This document shows positions 9,787 through 18,611 of a stretch of 64,000 nt of DNA, piece by piece (the first letter of the stretch is position 1; the number at the start of each line of letters is the position of its first letter). A program made the position numbers and the translations under genes. The DNA is from Planctomycetota bacterium (GTDB lineage: Bacteria; Planctomycetota; UBA8742; UBA2392), in the NCBI GenBank assembly GCA_019912315.1, contig JAIOJA010000042.1, positions 248,001 through 312,000 of the forward strand, given 5' to 3'. Under the pieces are notes generated by a model. The model was not told where the DNA came from and ran no database searches. It saw only the letters and a list, made by a program, of their open reading frames with translations.

Positions 9787-11202
9787 ATGTCCGACGACCG
9801 CACAAGCAGCAGGCTCGTAGGGCTCCGCGACTATCCCAAGTTGGCGGAGCAAGACCAGACCGTTGTCTGGCACCCCTATACACAGATGCAGGAGTACGCC
9901 GAGACCGAACCTATCATCATTGACCGGGGTGAGGGTCCCTACCTGTACGACGTACGCAGACGACGCTTCCTCGACGCTTACGGCAGCATGTGGTGCAACG
10001 TCTGGGGGCACAATCACCCCGAACTGGTAAAGGCCATCCAGCAGCAGGCCGGACAGCTCTGCCACGCAAGCCTGTTCAGCGTCAGCCATGTGCCCGCGAT
10101 TGATTTCGCGAACATGCTGGTGGATGCCATCAAACAGGACTTTCGCTTCGCCGACGAAGCGCCAAGCCTGAGCCACGTCTTCTACAGTGATAACGGCAGC
10201 ACGGCGGTGGAAGTCGCCATGAAGATGGCGCTGCAGTACCAAAACCAGATCGGCAAGATCAGCCGTACCCAGTTCCTGACTTTTCATAGCGGCTACCACG
10301 GCGACACGTTCGGTGCCATGAGCGCCAGCAACATTGACGTGTTCACCCAGAAGTTCTCGCCGTCCCTGTTCAAATGCCACCGTGCGACCTACCCCATGCA
10401 GGTGGACCCGGACGAACACGAAAGCACCCGCCACCACGAGATGCAACTCGAGGCCTTGATCGCCGGGCGCAACGACAAGATCGCCGCGGTGGTAATCGAG
10501 CCCGTCGTACAGGGGGCAAGCGGTATGCGCCCCCTCGCGGAAGACTACCTGGGAAAGATCAAGAAATACTGCCGCGAGTACGACATCCTGCTGATTACAG
10601 ATGAAGTGTTCGCGGGCTTCTGTCGGACCGGCCCTCTGATCGCCAGCAGCGCGGAACTGGTTGAGCCCGACATCATCTGTCTGGGCAAGGGTATCACGGG
10701 CGGCACCATGCCAATGGGCGTCACGGTCGCAAACGACAGGGTGTTTGACGCCTTTAAGGGCGTATGGAAGGACTTCCGGCAGTTCCTGCACGGACATACT
10801 TACAGCGGCAATCCGCTGGCTTGCGCCGTCGCGATCCGCAACCTTGAAATGATCTACGAAGAGAAGTTGAAGGAAAACGTCAAGTCGCGCTCCCGCGAGT
10901 TGAATTACGCCTTGAAACGGGTGATTGGCTCGCATCCGCGTGTTGGTCAGATTCGTGTGCGCGGGCTGGCGGTTGGCATTCCGCTGCTGGACGAAAGCGG
11001 CAGCGAGGACGGCGGCTATGAGTCCCGCGCCGACGCAAACAAAGTCTGCCTGCACGCCGTCGAGAAGTCACGGGTGCTGCTGCGCCCCCTGGGCAACGTA
11101 ATTACCATCGTGCCGCCCCTGAACATCGAGTCGGAGCAAATCGAAGAAATCGTCAACGCGATCGCCAAGGCGCTCGAAGTGCTTGACACGCCGGGCGAGT
11201 AG
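9787..11202 (+). CDS. bioA: adenosylmethionine-8-amino-7-oxononanoate aminotransferase
   Basis: The 471-residue fold-type I PLP enzyme of biotin synthesis moves an amino group from S-adenosylmethionine to 8-amino-7-oxononanoate (KAPA) to give DAPA. BioA hallmarks are WHPYTQMQEY near residue 28, GSMWCNVWGHNHPEL near 66-80, DEVFAGFCRTG at 272-282, and the PLP lysine in LGKGITGG (Lys301). Length fits the family. No other bio genes are in the window, so it stands alone. It is divergent from the outer-membrane gene. No Shine-Dalgarno precedes the ATG, which agrees with the short-leader promoter upstream. Confidence 0.93.
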   Translation: MSDDRTSSRLVGLRDYPKLAEQDQTVVWHPYTQMQEYAETEPIIIDRGEGPYLYDVRRRRFLDAYGSMWCNVWGHNHPELVKAIQQQAGQLCHASLFSVSHVPAIDFANMLVDAIKQDFRFADEAPSLSHVFYSDNGSTAVEVAMKMALQYQNQIGKISRTQFLTFHSGYHGDTFGAMSASNIDVFTQKFSPSLFKCHRATYPMQVDPDEHESTRHHEMQLEALIAGRNDKIAAVVIEPVVQGASGMRPLAEDYLGKIKKYCREYDILLITDEVFAGFCRTGPLIASSAELVEPDIICLGKGITGGTMPMGVTVANDRVFDAFKGVWKDFRQFLHGHTYSGNPLACAVAIRNLEMIYEEKLKENVKSRSRELNYALKRVIGSHPRVGQIRVRGLAVGIPLLDESGSEDGGYESRADANKVCLHAVEKSRVLLRPLGNVITIVPPLNIESEQIEEIVNAIAKALEVLDTPGE

Positions 11203-11571
11203 AACCGGCCCACAAAGCCCGTTCCAGCCATTACAAAATTCGCGGCGGGGGTTTGCTTGCTGTCGGCGCGGCGACGTGCTACTTGTAGTTTATCGCTCAT
11301 GAAATCCTTGGACCCAGACCCTTACTCTAGTTGGGGCGCAACCGCGCCCCTCGCAGAGTCCCCAGCCACGCGGCAGCCCGGTCGGGCTCAGCCGCGTTTT
11401 TCGATCTCGGGCACGACACCGGGTCCGCAATCGCCAACGCGCTGTTTGCCGATACGCGATATTTTAGGCCAGTTGGCATTCGCAGGTTTTTACGATTCGC
11501 GAAGCAGCGGTTACAATGAAGGGCAGAATCGGATGTCGCGTAGGCGTCCACACCCCTTCCGGAGCTTCCGC
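11203..11571 (+). other. gene-free interval before the pseudopilin
   Basis: These 369 bp hold no convincing gene. A 7-bp hairpin with an AACC loop lies at 11333-11350, and a second small stem near 11375-11390 is followed by a T-run, possibly ending bioA transcripts. A promoter for the pseudopilin lies at 11489-11517. Confidence 0.5.
11489..11517 (+). promoter_or_regulatory. sigma-70-type promoter of the pseudopilin gene
   Basis: TTTACG (11489-11494), a 17-bp spacer and TACAAT (11512-11517) give a good -35/-10 pair. The leader would be about 48 nt and contains GGAG ahead of the ATG. Confidence 0.6.
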
Positions 11572-12222
11572 ATGAATCGTCAAACCGCCCGCGGGTTCAC
11601 CCTGGTTGAGTTGATGGTCGTCATCGCCATTATCGGGCTGCTGGCCAGCGTCCTCGCAACTTCCGTCGTCAGCAAGATGAAGCAGGCCAGCCACGACCTC
11701 GACAAGAAGGTGCTGCAGGACCTCTACAACACCCTGCAAATGAAATCGGCCACAGACGACAAAACCCGCGAAAAATTTGTGCGCGGGCCGATCGCGGAAA
11801 CCAAGGGGCGCGAATTCTGGGAAGCCTGCTTCAAATACAAGGTTCTCGATGTCGACATGCTGCCCAAGATGGTAGCCAGTGGCGGCAACGACATTGAAAT
11901 GGACCGTCGCAGCCTCGACGACCCGGAGATGTTCCTGCTTGACCCGCTGGGCTGCAGCTGGACTGGCCCCCAGGGCAACATGTGCCTGTACCTGATGTCC
12001 GCACGGGGCAAGGCCCGGCGCGTAGCGATCTGCGCGAACTCGCGCAACTGGTTCAATTACGACGATGAAATCATGACCATCTGGTCCGACGGCGAAACCG
12101 CCGAATACATCAGCTTCGACCAGATGGAAGGCTGGGGTTACGACATTACCGTTGAGCAATGGGACATGCCCGGTGAAGAGCTCTTCGGGAAGGTGAAGCC
12201 GTTCGACGGCGTTTACGACTAG
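11572..12222 (+). CDS. type II secretion or type IV pilus-like pseudopilin
   Basis: The 216-residue protein begins with a class III prepilin leader: MNRQTARG, then FTLVELMVVIAIIGLLAS, with Glu at mature position 5. A prepilin peptidase would cut after Gly8 and methylate Phe9. The rest is a soluble domain without a clear family. The frame extends upstream to 11257, but ATG 11572 starts exactly at the leader and has GGAG upstream. No other secretion or pilus genes are adjacent, so the machine it joins is unknown. Many Planctomycetota carry large numbers of such orphan pseudopilins. Confidence 0.85.
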   Translation: MNRQTARGFTLVELMVVIAIIGLLASVLATSVVSKMKQASHDLDKKVLQDLYNTLQMKSATDDKTREKFVRGPIAETKGREFWEACFKYKVLDVDMLPKMVASGGNDIEMDRRSLDDPEMFLLDPLGCSWTGPQGNMCLYLMSARGKARRVAICANSRNWFNYDDEIMTIWSDGETAEYISFDQMEGWGYDITVEQWDMPGEELFGKVKPFDGVYD

Positions 12223-12625
12223 GACTGCCGGATACCTGATTGGTCCGGCACTTCGGCGCGGCTGAAGCGCACCGGACTTCAGATTCGGCTGGGAAGGGAG
12301 GAACTGCGATGTAGCAACGCGTACCGGGGCCCTGCGTGAGCAGTAGGCTTCCTCACCGGTACGATCGCTATGCACGGTTCTAACAATCGAGGTATCCGAC
12401 ACGATCGACCTTCCGAAGCGGAAGAGCACCTGCCACGGCAAGCGCGCCGGCAGAAACTGCAACGCTCAGGGAGGTCGATCACCGTTTGCGCAGCCAACAA
12501 CACCATTGATCATTGCCTCGTCCGCTCGTAGACTTCGTCTATCCCCCCTGTAAGAAGAACCGTGTCCGTGCGCGCTTGGGGGCCGGACTATGCAACCCCT
12601 GCACTGTCCCTGGTGAGAGGTAGTG
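12223..12625 (+). other. gene-free interval with many complementary arms; candidate structured RNA
   Basis: About 400 bp without a credible gene. Perfect arms seen: 12226-12232 with 12244-12250; 12262-12267 with 12277-12282; 12320-12327 with 12356-12363, enclosing a CTGC-GTGA-GCAG hairpin with a GNRA loop; and 12403-12411 with 12472-12480. A competing fold pairs 12244-12248 with 12272-12276 around 12251-12257/12261-12267. No conserved motif of RNase P, tmRNA, SRP or 6S RNA was found. Confidence 0.4.
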
Positions 12626-13270
12626 ATGCGCCATTTCGCTGCTCTGATTTCCCTGCTTGCATTCGCCGTGCTGACCGGCGCTTGTGGCGACTACGCCAAT
12701 TCGGTTGAGAGTGACATTACAGTTCCGCAGTCGAACGGACCGAACCCGCAGAATCTGCCCAACGCCAACACGGTGCCCAAGCCGACTCCGCCGCCGGGCT
12801 ACAGTATTACGCTCAGCCCGGTCGTGATTCAGGAAGTGCTGGCCGACGGCACCCAGTTCGTTGAGTTGTACAACGCAACCAGCCAGCCTGCGGACATCGG
12901 CGGCTGGATGTTGAGCGACGGCTTTTCGTCGCACACGTTCGGCTATGGCTTCACTGTCCAGGGCAACGAGCGCGTTGTCATTCACCTCGGCGTCAGCGGG
13001 ATTGATTCCAGCACCGACCAGTACGCGCCCAGCTTCGCCCCGCTTCAGGGCAATGGCAGTCTCGCGCTGCTTCAGGGCGGCATCGACCTTGTAGATTTCG
13101 TCCAATGGGGCGCGGCCAGCCAGAACTTCGAAGCGACAGCCGACCAACTCGCGGAATGGACCGCCGGCGATTTCGTGATCAGCCCGGCCCAGGGACTCAG
13201 CTTCAACTACAATGGCGCCGCCAATAACAGCGGTGCCTGGTCTCACGGAAATCCCAATCCCGGCCAGTAA
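12626..13270 (+). CDS. lipoprotein with lamin-tail domain
   Basis: The 214-residue protein has a lipoprotein signal peptide with lipobox TGAC and a Pro/Asn-rich linker. A lamin-tail domain (LTD) follows, recognised by IQEVLADGTQFVELYNATSQPADIGGWMLSDG split over two strands, then VDFVQWG and a C-terminal GxxxNPGQ-like end. LTD domains are extracellular immunoglobulin-like folds in bacteria and often accompany nucleases or surface proteins. GTG 12623 could also start the frame; ATG 12626 has better spacing from GAGAGG. It stands alone, followed by a strong terminator. Confidence 0.78.
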   Translation: MRHFAALISLLAFAVLTGACGDYANSVESDITVPQSNGPNPQNLPNANTVPKPTPPPGYSITLSPVVIQEVLADGTQFVELYNATSQPADIGGWMLSDGFSSHTFGYGFTVQGNERVVIHLGVSGIDSSTDQYAPSFAPLQGNGSLALLQGGIDLVDFVQWGAASQNFEATADQLAEWTAGDFVISPAQGLSFNYNGAANNSGAWSHGNPNPGQ

Positions 13271-13285
13271 TCACAAGCAATCCGG

Positions 13286-13313
13286 AACGGCGCGGCCTTG
13301 GCCGCGCCGTTTT
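13286..13313 (+). terminator. intrinsic terminator
   Basis: A 12-bp perfect stem (13286-13297 with 13300-13311) ends in a T-run. It closes the lamin-tail gene and insulates ftsW. Confidence 0.9.
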
Positions 13314-13352
13314 CGTTTCAGCCAAAGGGCATCCGCGTCCGAATAACTCCCC

Positions 13353-14588
13353 ATGCCGTGGTCTTCGCGGCGGATGGGATATCTCGCCGTGCAACACACC
13401 TTGCGAAACACTTACCTACTGAACGTGCTGGCCCTGGTCGGGATCGGCGTGGTCATGGTCTTTTCCAGCAGCGCGATCCGCGTCGTGCCGGGCACCGAGA
13501 TCGACCCCTTCGTCTTCATCAAGCGCCACTTGATGTTCATCGGGTTCGGCATCGTCGGTATGGCAATCGCCGCGAAACTCGACTACGGGCTGTGGCAGAA
13601 GTTTGCCAAACCAATCTACCTGCTCGGGCTTGTGCTGCTGGTGCTGACGCTCATTCCCGGTATTGGCACCGAATTCAACGGCGCCCGCCGCTGGCTGCGC
13701 TTCGGTGGTGTCGGCATACAACCGTCAGACTTCGCAAAACTCGCGCTCCTGATCGCAGCCGCCTCCTACGCCGTCGTGCGCCGCAATGAACTCGGCAGTA
13801 TCCGACGCGGATTTCTGCCGGCGTGCATGTTCGTGGGTGTCTACGTCGTGCTCACTATGGCCCAGCCGGATTTCGGCACCAGTCTGTTCCTGGCCGCAAG
13901 CAGTTTTCTCGTGCTAATCGCAGGCGGGCTGCGGGCGCGTCACCTGGCCTGCGCGATACTGATCATGCTGCCTTTCGCCAGCGCCGTGATGTACGCCAAG
14001 TTCGATCACATTCAGTCGCGCGTCATGACCTTCCTTGACCCGTCAATGGATCCGCGCGGCAAAGGGCACCAGGTCAAGCAGTCGCTGATCGCCATCGGCA
14101 GCGGCGGCATGGAAGGACAGGGGCTCGGGCGCAGCATGCAGAAGCTGTACTACCTGCCCGAACAGGAAACAGATTTCATCTTCGCCGTACTGGCGGAGGA
14201 AACCGGCTTCATCGGAAGCGCGCTCACGCTGGCACTTTTCGCGTCACTCATGCTTTTGGGCATGAAGATCGCCAGACGCGCCAGGGACCGGTTCGGAAGT
14301 CTGCTCGTAACGGGCATTACCTGTGCCATCGGTTTGCAGGCCGCAATCAACATTGCAGTCGTGACGGCCAGCGTGCCGACAAAGGGAATCGGACTGCCGT
14401 TCATCAGCTTCGGCGGCAGCAGTTGTTTCTTCTATCTGTGTGGTGTGGGGCTTGTACTCAGTGTCGCGAAGCATTGCGTCAGTGAACAGGAAGCCATGAA
14501 CCTCGCACAGCAGGAGGTGGCAGGCGAGCGTATGCCGGAAAGCGCGCGACGTAGTGCTCGCGCACGGCGCCTGACGGCGTCAACGTAG
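13353..14588 (+). CDS. ftsW: FtsW, SEDS-family septal peptidoglycan polymerase
   Basis: The 411-residue polytopic membrane protein is the second SEDS protein of the window. It carries the family signature GIGLPFISFGGSSCFF and the loop RFGGVGIQPSDFAK. FtsW polymerises lipid II at the division septum with FtsI. Placement just upstream of murG, murC and murB supports FtsW over RodA. Start is uncertain: ATG 13353 opens the frame, and ATG 13374 or GTG 13389 are alternatives closer to the first membrane helix. No clear Shine-Dalgarno is seen. The cluster seems to begin here, because a terminator lies just upstream. Confidence 0.9.
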   Translation: MPWSSRRMGYLAVQHTLRNTYLLNVLALVGIGVVMVFSSSAIRVVPGTEIDPFVFIKRHLMFIGFGIVGMAIAAKLDYGLWQKFAKPIYLLGLVLLVLTLIPGIGTEFNGARRWLRFGGVGIQPSDFAKLALLIAAASYAVVRRNELGSIRRGFLPACMFVGVYVVLTMAQPDFGTSLFLAASSFLVLIAGGLRARHLACAILIMLPFASAVMYAKFDHIQSRVMTFLDPSMDPRGKGHQVKQSLIAIGSGGMEGQGLGRSMQKLYYLPEQETDFIFAVLAEETGFIGSALTLALFASLMLLGMKIARRARDRFGSLLVTGITCAIGLQAAINIAVVTASVPTKGIGLPFISFGGSSCFFYLCGVGLVLSVAKHCVSEQEAMNLAQQEVAGERMPESARRSARARRLTAST

Positions 14589-14720
14589 AACACCTTTCCC
14601 AGGGGCATTGCTGCGGTAGCGATTTGTTCGAAGGCCGTTGCAAGTCTCTGATGTCAGGCGCTGTCGGGTGTCCCATGGATGTCCGTCCGGGCACCCGCAG
14701 CGCCGAACTAGGACCACACC

Positions 14721-15863
14721 ATGACCGCACCAAAGATCGCAATCGCCGGCGGCGGAACCGGCGGGCACATCGCCCCCGCCCTGGCACTGGCTGAGGAAAT
14801 CACCACCCGTTACGGGCGCCAGAGCGTCCACTTGTTCTGCGGCGGCAACGACCTTGAGCGCAAGATGCTCGGTCACGCTGCATTCGAGTTCACCTGCCTG
14901 CAAGTCAAACGTCCGCGCACAACCATGCGCAGCAAAGCCACCACGGTAATCACCACGGCATTGGCCGTGCCGGCGGCGCGCAAAACACTAAAGCAATTCG
15001 GCGCCGACACACTGATCTGCGTCGGCGGATACGCGGGACTGCCGGGCGCGATGGCGGCCAGTCTGCTGCGCCTTCCCGTGTTTTCTCTTGAGGCCAATGC
15101 GGTGCCCGGCAAGGTCACCCGCACCATCGCACGGTTTGCCCGTGTCTGCTACGCGCACATGCCCCTGACCCGCCACCTTGACTGCCGCGTGGAAGTTGCG
15201 GGCAACCCGATCCGCGCGGGCTTCCTTTGCCCGCCATCGAAGGAAGACGCCAAGCGTGCGCTGGGGCTGCACACAAACCTGCCGACGCTGCTTATCATTG
15301 GAGGAAGCCAGGGTGCCGAGGCTCTGAACGACGCCATGATCAGCGCCGCGCCCACATTTGAAAAGCTGCGCGAGCGTTTCCAGATTCTTCACATCACCGG
15401 CCAGCAGGATCGCGAGCGTGCCCAGCAGGCCTGGCGCCGACTGCGCATCCGGCATCGCGTAACAGCATTCACTCACAACACCGCCACCTGGTTCGCCGCA
15501 AGCGACGTAGCCCTTACGCGCTCCGGCGCCGGCACGATCAGCGAGTTGCTGGCCTTGGGTGTGCCGATGTTGATGGTCCCTTACCCTCACGCCGCCGACG
15601 ACCATCAGCGCGCAAACGCGAACTGGGTCGCGGGGCATGGGGCCGGCGTCGTTGTACCGCAGGATGCGCTTCATGCGCCAAGACTGCGAGAGCTTGTCGA
15701 GCGCTGGGTGACAAACGACGACGCACGCGTGCAGGGAACGCAGGCGGCAAAGACACTTTCCGCACCGAACGCAACTTCGATCATTCTCGACCGAATCCTG
15801 CACGAAATTGGGCACAGCGACCGCGCCTCCGATGCCGATCAAATGGAACGCGCTGCTGCGTGA
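14721..15863 (+). CDS. murG: UDP-GlcNAc:lipid I GlcNAc transferase
   Basis: The 380-residue GT28 glycosyltransferase adds GlcNAc to lipid I on the inner membrane face, making lipid II. It has the N-terminal loop AGGGTGGHIAPALALA and the C-terminal sugar-nucleotide motif (TRSGAGTISELLALGVPMLM). Length is normal. It lies 132 bp after ftsW, with AGGA upstream of the ATG, and its stop region overlaps the open frame of murC. It supplies substrate to both SEDS polymerases of this window. Confidence 0.95.
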   Translation: MTAPKIAIAGGGTGGHIAPALALAEEITTRYGRQSVHLFCGGNDLERKMLGHAAFEFTCLQVKRPRTTMRSKATTVITTALAVPAARKTLKQFGADTLICVGGYAGLPGAMAASLLRLPVFSLEANAVPGKVTRTIARFARVCYAHMPLTRHLDCRVEVAGNPIRAGFLCPPSKEDAKRALGLHTNLPTLLIIGGSQGAEALNDAMISAAPTFEKLRERFQILHITGQQDRERAQQAWRRLRIRHRVTAFTHNTATWFAASDVALTRSGAGTISELLALGVPMLMVPYPHAADDHQRANANWVAGHGAGVVVPQDALHAPRLRELVERWVTNDDARVQGTQAAKTLSAPNATSIILDRILHEIGHSDRASDADQMERAAA

Positions 15864-15886
15864 TTGTTCGGCGCCGGAGGCTAATC

Positions 15887-17311
15887 TTGAAACTCTCACA
15901 ACTCAGGAATGTCCACTTTGTCGGCATCGCCGGCGCGGGTGTCAGCGGGCTGGCGCGCATCGCGCTGCAGGCGGGTGCGCGCGTCTCGGGCTCGGATCTT
16001 GTAAGCAATCCAACCACCCGCGCGCTCACAGAAGCCGGCGCCGCCATCCATGCGGACCACCATCGTGACCATGTGCCGCCGGAGTGCCAGCTCGTTGTAA
16101 TCTCGGCGGCCATCAAAAAAGCAAATCCCGAGTATCGCGAGGCCGCACGCCAGGGCATCCGCATCATGAAGTACGCGGAAGCGCTGGGAGAACTCACCCG
16201 CGCACACACGAACCTCTGCATTGCCGGAACCCACGGCAAGACGACCACCACCGCGATGCTCGCGCAGATGATGGTCGAAGGCGGCAAGGAACCGGGCTAT
16301 CTCATCGGCGGCGAGCCCGCATCGCTGCCTGCCGCCAGCGCCGCTGGCAGCGGCGTCAACTTTGTGATCGAAAGCTGCGAATACGACCGCAGCTTTCTGC
16401 GCCTTCACCCCGGCGTGATCGTGCTGAACAACATCGAACTCGACCACATGGATGTCTATGGCGACATCGAAGGTGTCATCAACGGCTTCGTCGAGTTCGC
16501 CAAGCGCCTGCCGCGGCGAGGCACGCTGTTCTACAACGCCGATGACCCCCATTGCGCGGAAGTCGCCAAGCGCGCCGCCTGTAGCACCATCGGTTTCGGG
16601 GAAAGCTGCGACGCTGTCTGGCGCCTTCACAATGTTGACACGTCGACCGGCTTCGCCATTGCCGACGTGACCTGTCGCGGCATGCAGGTAGGCCGCATGG
16701 AGTTGCAGGTGCCCGGGCGTGTAAACACCATGAACGCGCTCGGAGCACTTGCCGCCGCCAACTGGGCGGGGATACCGGTAAACCGGGCGCTTAAGGCCCT
16801 GCAGAATTTCGGCGGCGTAAAGCGTCGCTTTGAAATCGTGGGCAGCGTCGGCGGCGTACCGCTGGTGGATGACTACGCGCACCACCCGACTGCGGTGAAG
16901 CAACTTATCGAGACCACGCGCGCCGCATTCATTAACAGGCGTGTTGTTGCGGTGTTCCAGGCGCACCAGTACCAGCGCATCCTCGGGTTCTTTGACGGCT
17001 TCGTAGACGCGCTCAAACCCGCCGACCGTGTGCTGGTTGCGCGCACGTACGCGGCACGTGAGGAAGGCATCCAGCCCGGCGTACACGAGGAAAGACTGGC
17101 CCGGACGCTTCGGCAGGACAACGTGGACGCCATGTCCTACGGCGACTTCTCCGGCATTATCGCCGACCTCACCGCCAAGACAACGCCGCGTGACGTCATT
17201 CTGTTCATCGGCGCCGGCGACGTAAACGAGATCGCCTTTGAGATGCTCAAGCGGCGCGACGTCATCAGCTCGCGACTGCGCGCCGTCCGACACGAAGGGG
17301 TTGCGGCATGA
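15887..17311 (+). CDS. murC: UDP-N-acetylmuramate--L-alanine ligase
   Basis: The Mur ligase adds L-Ala to UDP-MurNAc with ATP. It has a glycine-rich N-terminal UDP-binding motif (FVGIAGAGVSGLA), the ATP loop GTHGKTTT at 114-121, the central NNIELDHMD motif, and the C-terminal domain with DDYAHHPT. The frame opens at GTG 15860, overlapping the murG stop, but TTG 15887 has GGAGG exactly 6 nt upstream and starts at the conserved N-terminus, so I use it (474 residues). The final 4 bp overlap murB. Confidence 0.94.
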   Translation: MKLSQLRNVHFVGIAGAGVSGLARIALQAGARVSGSDLVSNPTTRALTEAGAAIHADHHRDHVPPECQLVVISAAIKKANPEYREAARQGIRIMKYAEALGELTRAHTNLCIAGTHGKTTTTAMLAQMMVEGGKEPGYLIGGEPASLPAASAAGSGVNFVIESCEYDRSFLRLHPGVIVLNNIELDHMDVYGDIEGVINGFVEFAKRLPRRGTLFYNADDPHCAEVAKRAACSTIGFGESCDAVWRLHNVDTSTGFAIADVTCRGMQVGRMELQVPGRVNTMNALGALAAANWAGIPVNRALKALQNFGGVKRRFEIVGSVGGVPLVDDYAHHPTAVKQLIETTRAAFINRRVVAVFQAHQYQRILGFFDGFVDALKPADRVLVARTYAAREEGIQPGVHEERLARTLRQDNVDAMSYGDFSGIIADLTAKTTPRDVILFIGAGDVNEIAFEMLKRRDVISSRLRAVRHEGVAA

Positions 17312-18213
17312 CCCTGAAAGCATTTCCCAAACGCCTGCGTTCACGCGTCCTTGTCAATGAACTGCTGGGACGCCGCACCACCCTGCGAGTCGGCGGGCCG
17401 GCCCAGTACTTTGTCGAAGCGCTGACACTGCGCGATGTGGCTGACACCGTACTCGCATCGCGTGAAAGCGGGCTGCCGCTTCACGTGCTGGGCGGTGGAA
17501 GCAACCTGCTGATCGCGGACGACGGTGTCAGCGGCATTGTTCTGAGCCTGCACGGTATGCGCAAAATTCATGTCTTTGGCACAAAGGTACAGGTGCAGGC
17601 CGGAGCCAATCTCAGCGCGCTCGTCAGCAACTGCAGCGCCAGAGGGCTTGCCGGGCCACAGAGCCTTGCGGGAATACCCGGAAGCGTTGGTGGCGCGCTT
17701 GCCATGAACGCGGGGGGGCGCCACGGCGAAATCGCGGATTACGTGGAACGGGTGATCTGGATCAACCCTCACGGCGAACTCGAAAGCCGCTACCGCGAGG
17801 AAATCGACTTCGGCTACCGCATCAGCGAGTTGCGCCTTGGCGTCGTCATCGAAGCCGTGCTGCAAGGACAGGCCGGTGAGCCCCGCAGCCTGATCGCGCA
17901 GTCACGGGAAATCCTGCAACAGAAGCTCGCCGCGCAACCTTATTCAGAATTCAGTGCAGGATGCGCCTTCAAGAATCCGAAAGGACAGAGTGCCGGGCGC
18001 ATCATCGATGCGGCTGGGTGCAAAGGGCTTCGTGTCGGAGGCGCGATCGTAAGCGACCGCCACGGCAACTTCATCATCAACACCGGTGAAGCGAAGGCTG
18101 GCGACGTACTCGAACTGATGCGCCTGGTGACCGCGCGCGTCCTCGAGGCACAGGGAATCGAGCTGCAACCGGAAGTTCAAATCTGGCCCAGCAGGAGTCT
18201 GCAGGCCGCTTAG
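17308..18213 (+). CDS. murB: UDP-N-acetylenolpyruvoylglucosamine reductase
   Basis: The 301-residue FAD enzyme reduces enolpyruvyl-UDP-GlcNAc to UDP-MurNAc with NADPH. Seen are the FAD-binding LGGGSNLL (61-68), AGIPGSVGGALAMNAG (121-136) and FKNPKGQSAGRIIDAAGCKG (221-240). At the place where the general-acid serine is usually found, this protein has Cys219 (SAGCAFKNP). Its ATG overlaps the murC stop (ATGA). The absence of a Tyr-loop insertion and the short length fit the type II form. Confidence 0.94.
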   Translation: MTLKAFPKRLRSRVLVNELLGRRTTLRVGGPAQYFVEALTLRDVADTVLASRESGLPLHVLGGGSNLLIADDGVSGIVLSLHGMRKIHVFGTKVQVQAGANLSALVSNCSARGLAGPQSLAGIPGSVGGALAMNAGGRHGEIADYVERVIWINPHGELESRYREEIDFGYRISELRLGVVIEAVLQGQAGEPRSLIAQSREILQQKLAAQPYSEFSAGCAFKNPKGQSAGRIIDAAGCKGLRVGGAIVSDRHGNFIINTGEAKAGDVLELMRLVTARVLEAQGIELQPEVQIWPSRSLQAA

Positions 18214-18269
18214 TTCAACCGCCATAGGCGAAAGCCGACACCAACGCCCCAGGGGCAAGAGGAACCAAG

Positions 18270-18548
18270 ATGGACAAGGACAACAAGGGAGTATCACTCG
18301 ACGAATTCATTTTCCGCAAGCTTCAGCCGATTCGCATTCTGCGCGGCTACCTTGCCAACGAGCTGGAACTCGCCGAAGGTGAGGGGATCAACATGTCCCG
18401 CATGGACCTGGACAACATTGTCAGCACTCTCGAAATCTTCCTCGAAGAGTACGACCGCGTGTCCGGCTTCCGTGGGCGCAAGGGCAGCGACCGCAAAAAG
18501 ACCAGTTTCATGGACGCCAAGGCCCAGGCCATCAAGACCATCGCCTGA
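18270..18548 (+). CDS. small hypothetical protein in the mur cluster
   Basis: The 92-residue cytoplasmic protein has no signal peptide or membrane segment. It is mostly helical and charged, with a central segment NMSRMDLDNIVSTLEIFLEEYD and a basic region GRKGSDRKK before the C-terminus. GAGG lies upstream of the ATG. Sitting between murB and a PilZ-like gene, with the same orientation, it may belong to the cluster's transcript. I do not recognise the family. Confidence 0.7.
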   Translation: MDKDNKGVSLDEFIFRKLQPIRILRGYLANELELAEGEGINMSRMDLDNIVSTLEIFLEEYDRVSGFRGRKGSDRKKTSFMDAKAQAIKTIA

Positions 18549-18560
18549 TTGATCTGACGA

Positions 18561-18586
18561 CGCCCGGGCCCGTAAGGGCCCGGGCG
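18561..18586 (+). terminator. GC hairpin with GTAA loop
   Basis: An 11-bp perfect stem (18561-18571 with 18576-18586) with a GNRA-type GTAA loop but no T-run. It may slow transcription or stabilise the upstream mRNA rather than terminate fully. Confidence 0.55.
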
Positions 18587-18611
18587 CGCCCCCAACACAC
18601 CCGAGGCAGCC

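Noticed and set aside
9769..11055. Long open frame on the minus strand (428 codons) opposite bioA
   Set aside because: It is antisense to a well-matched gene and has no family-like sequence; GC-rich codons create such shadow frames.
12223..12625. RNase P, tmRNA, SRP or 6S RNA gene
   Set aside because: None of the conserved core motifs of these RNAs was found on either strand.
15896..17344. 482-codon minus-strand frame opposite murC and the murB start
   Set aside because: Shadow of strongly supported mur genes.
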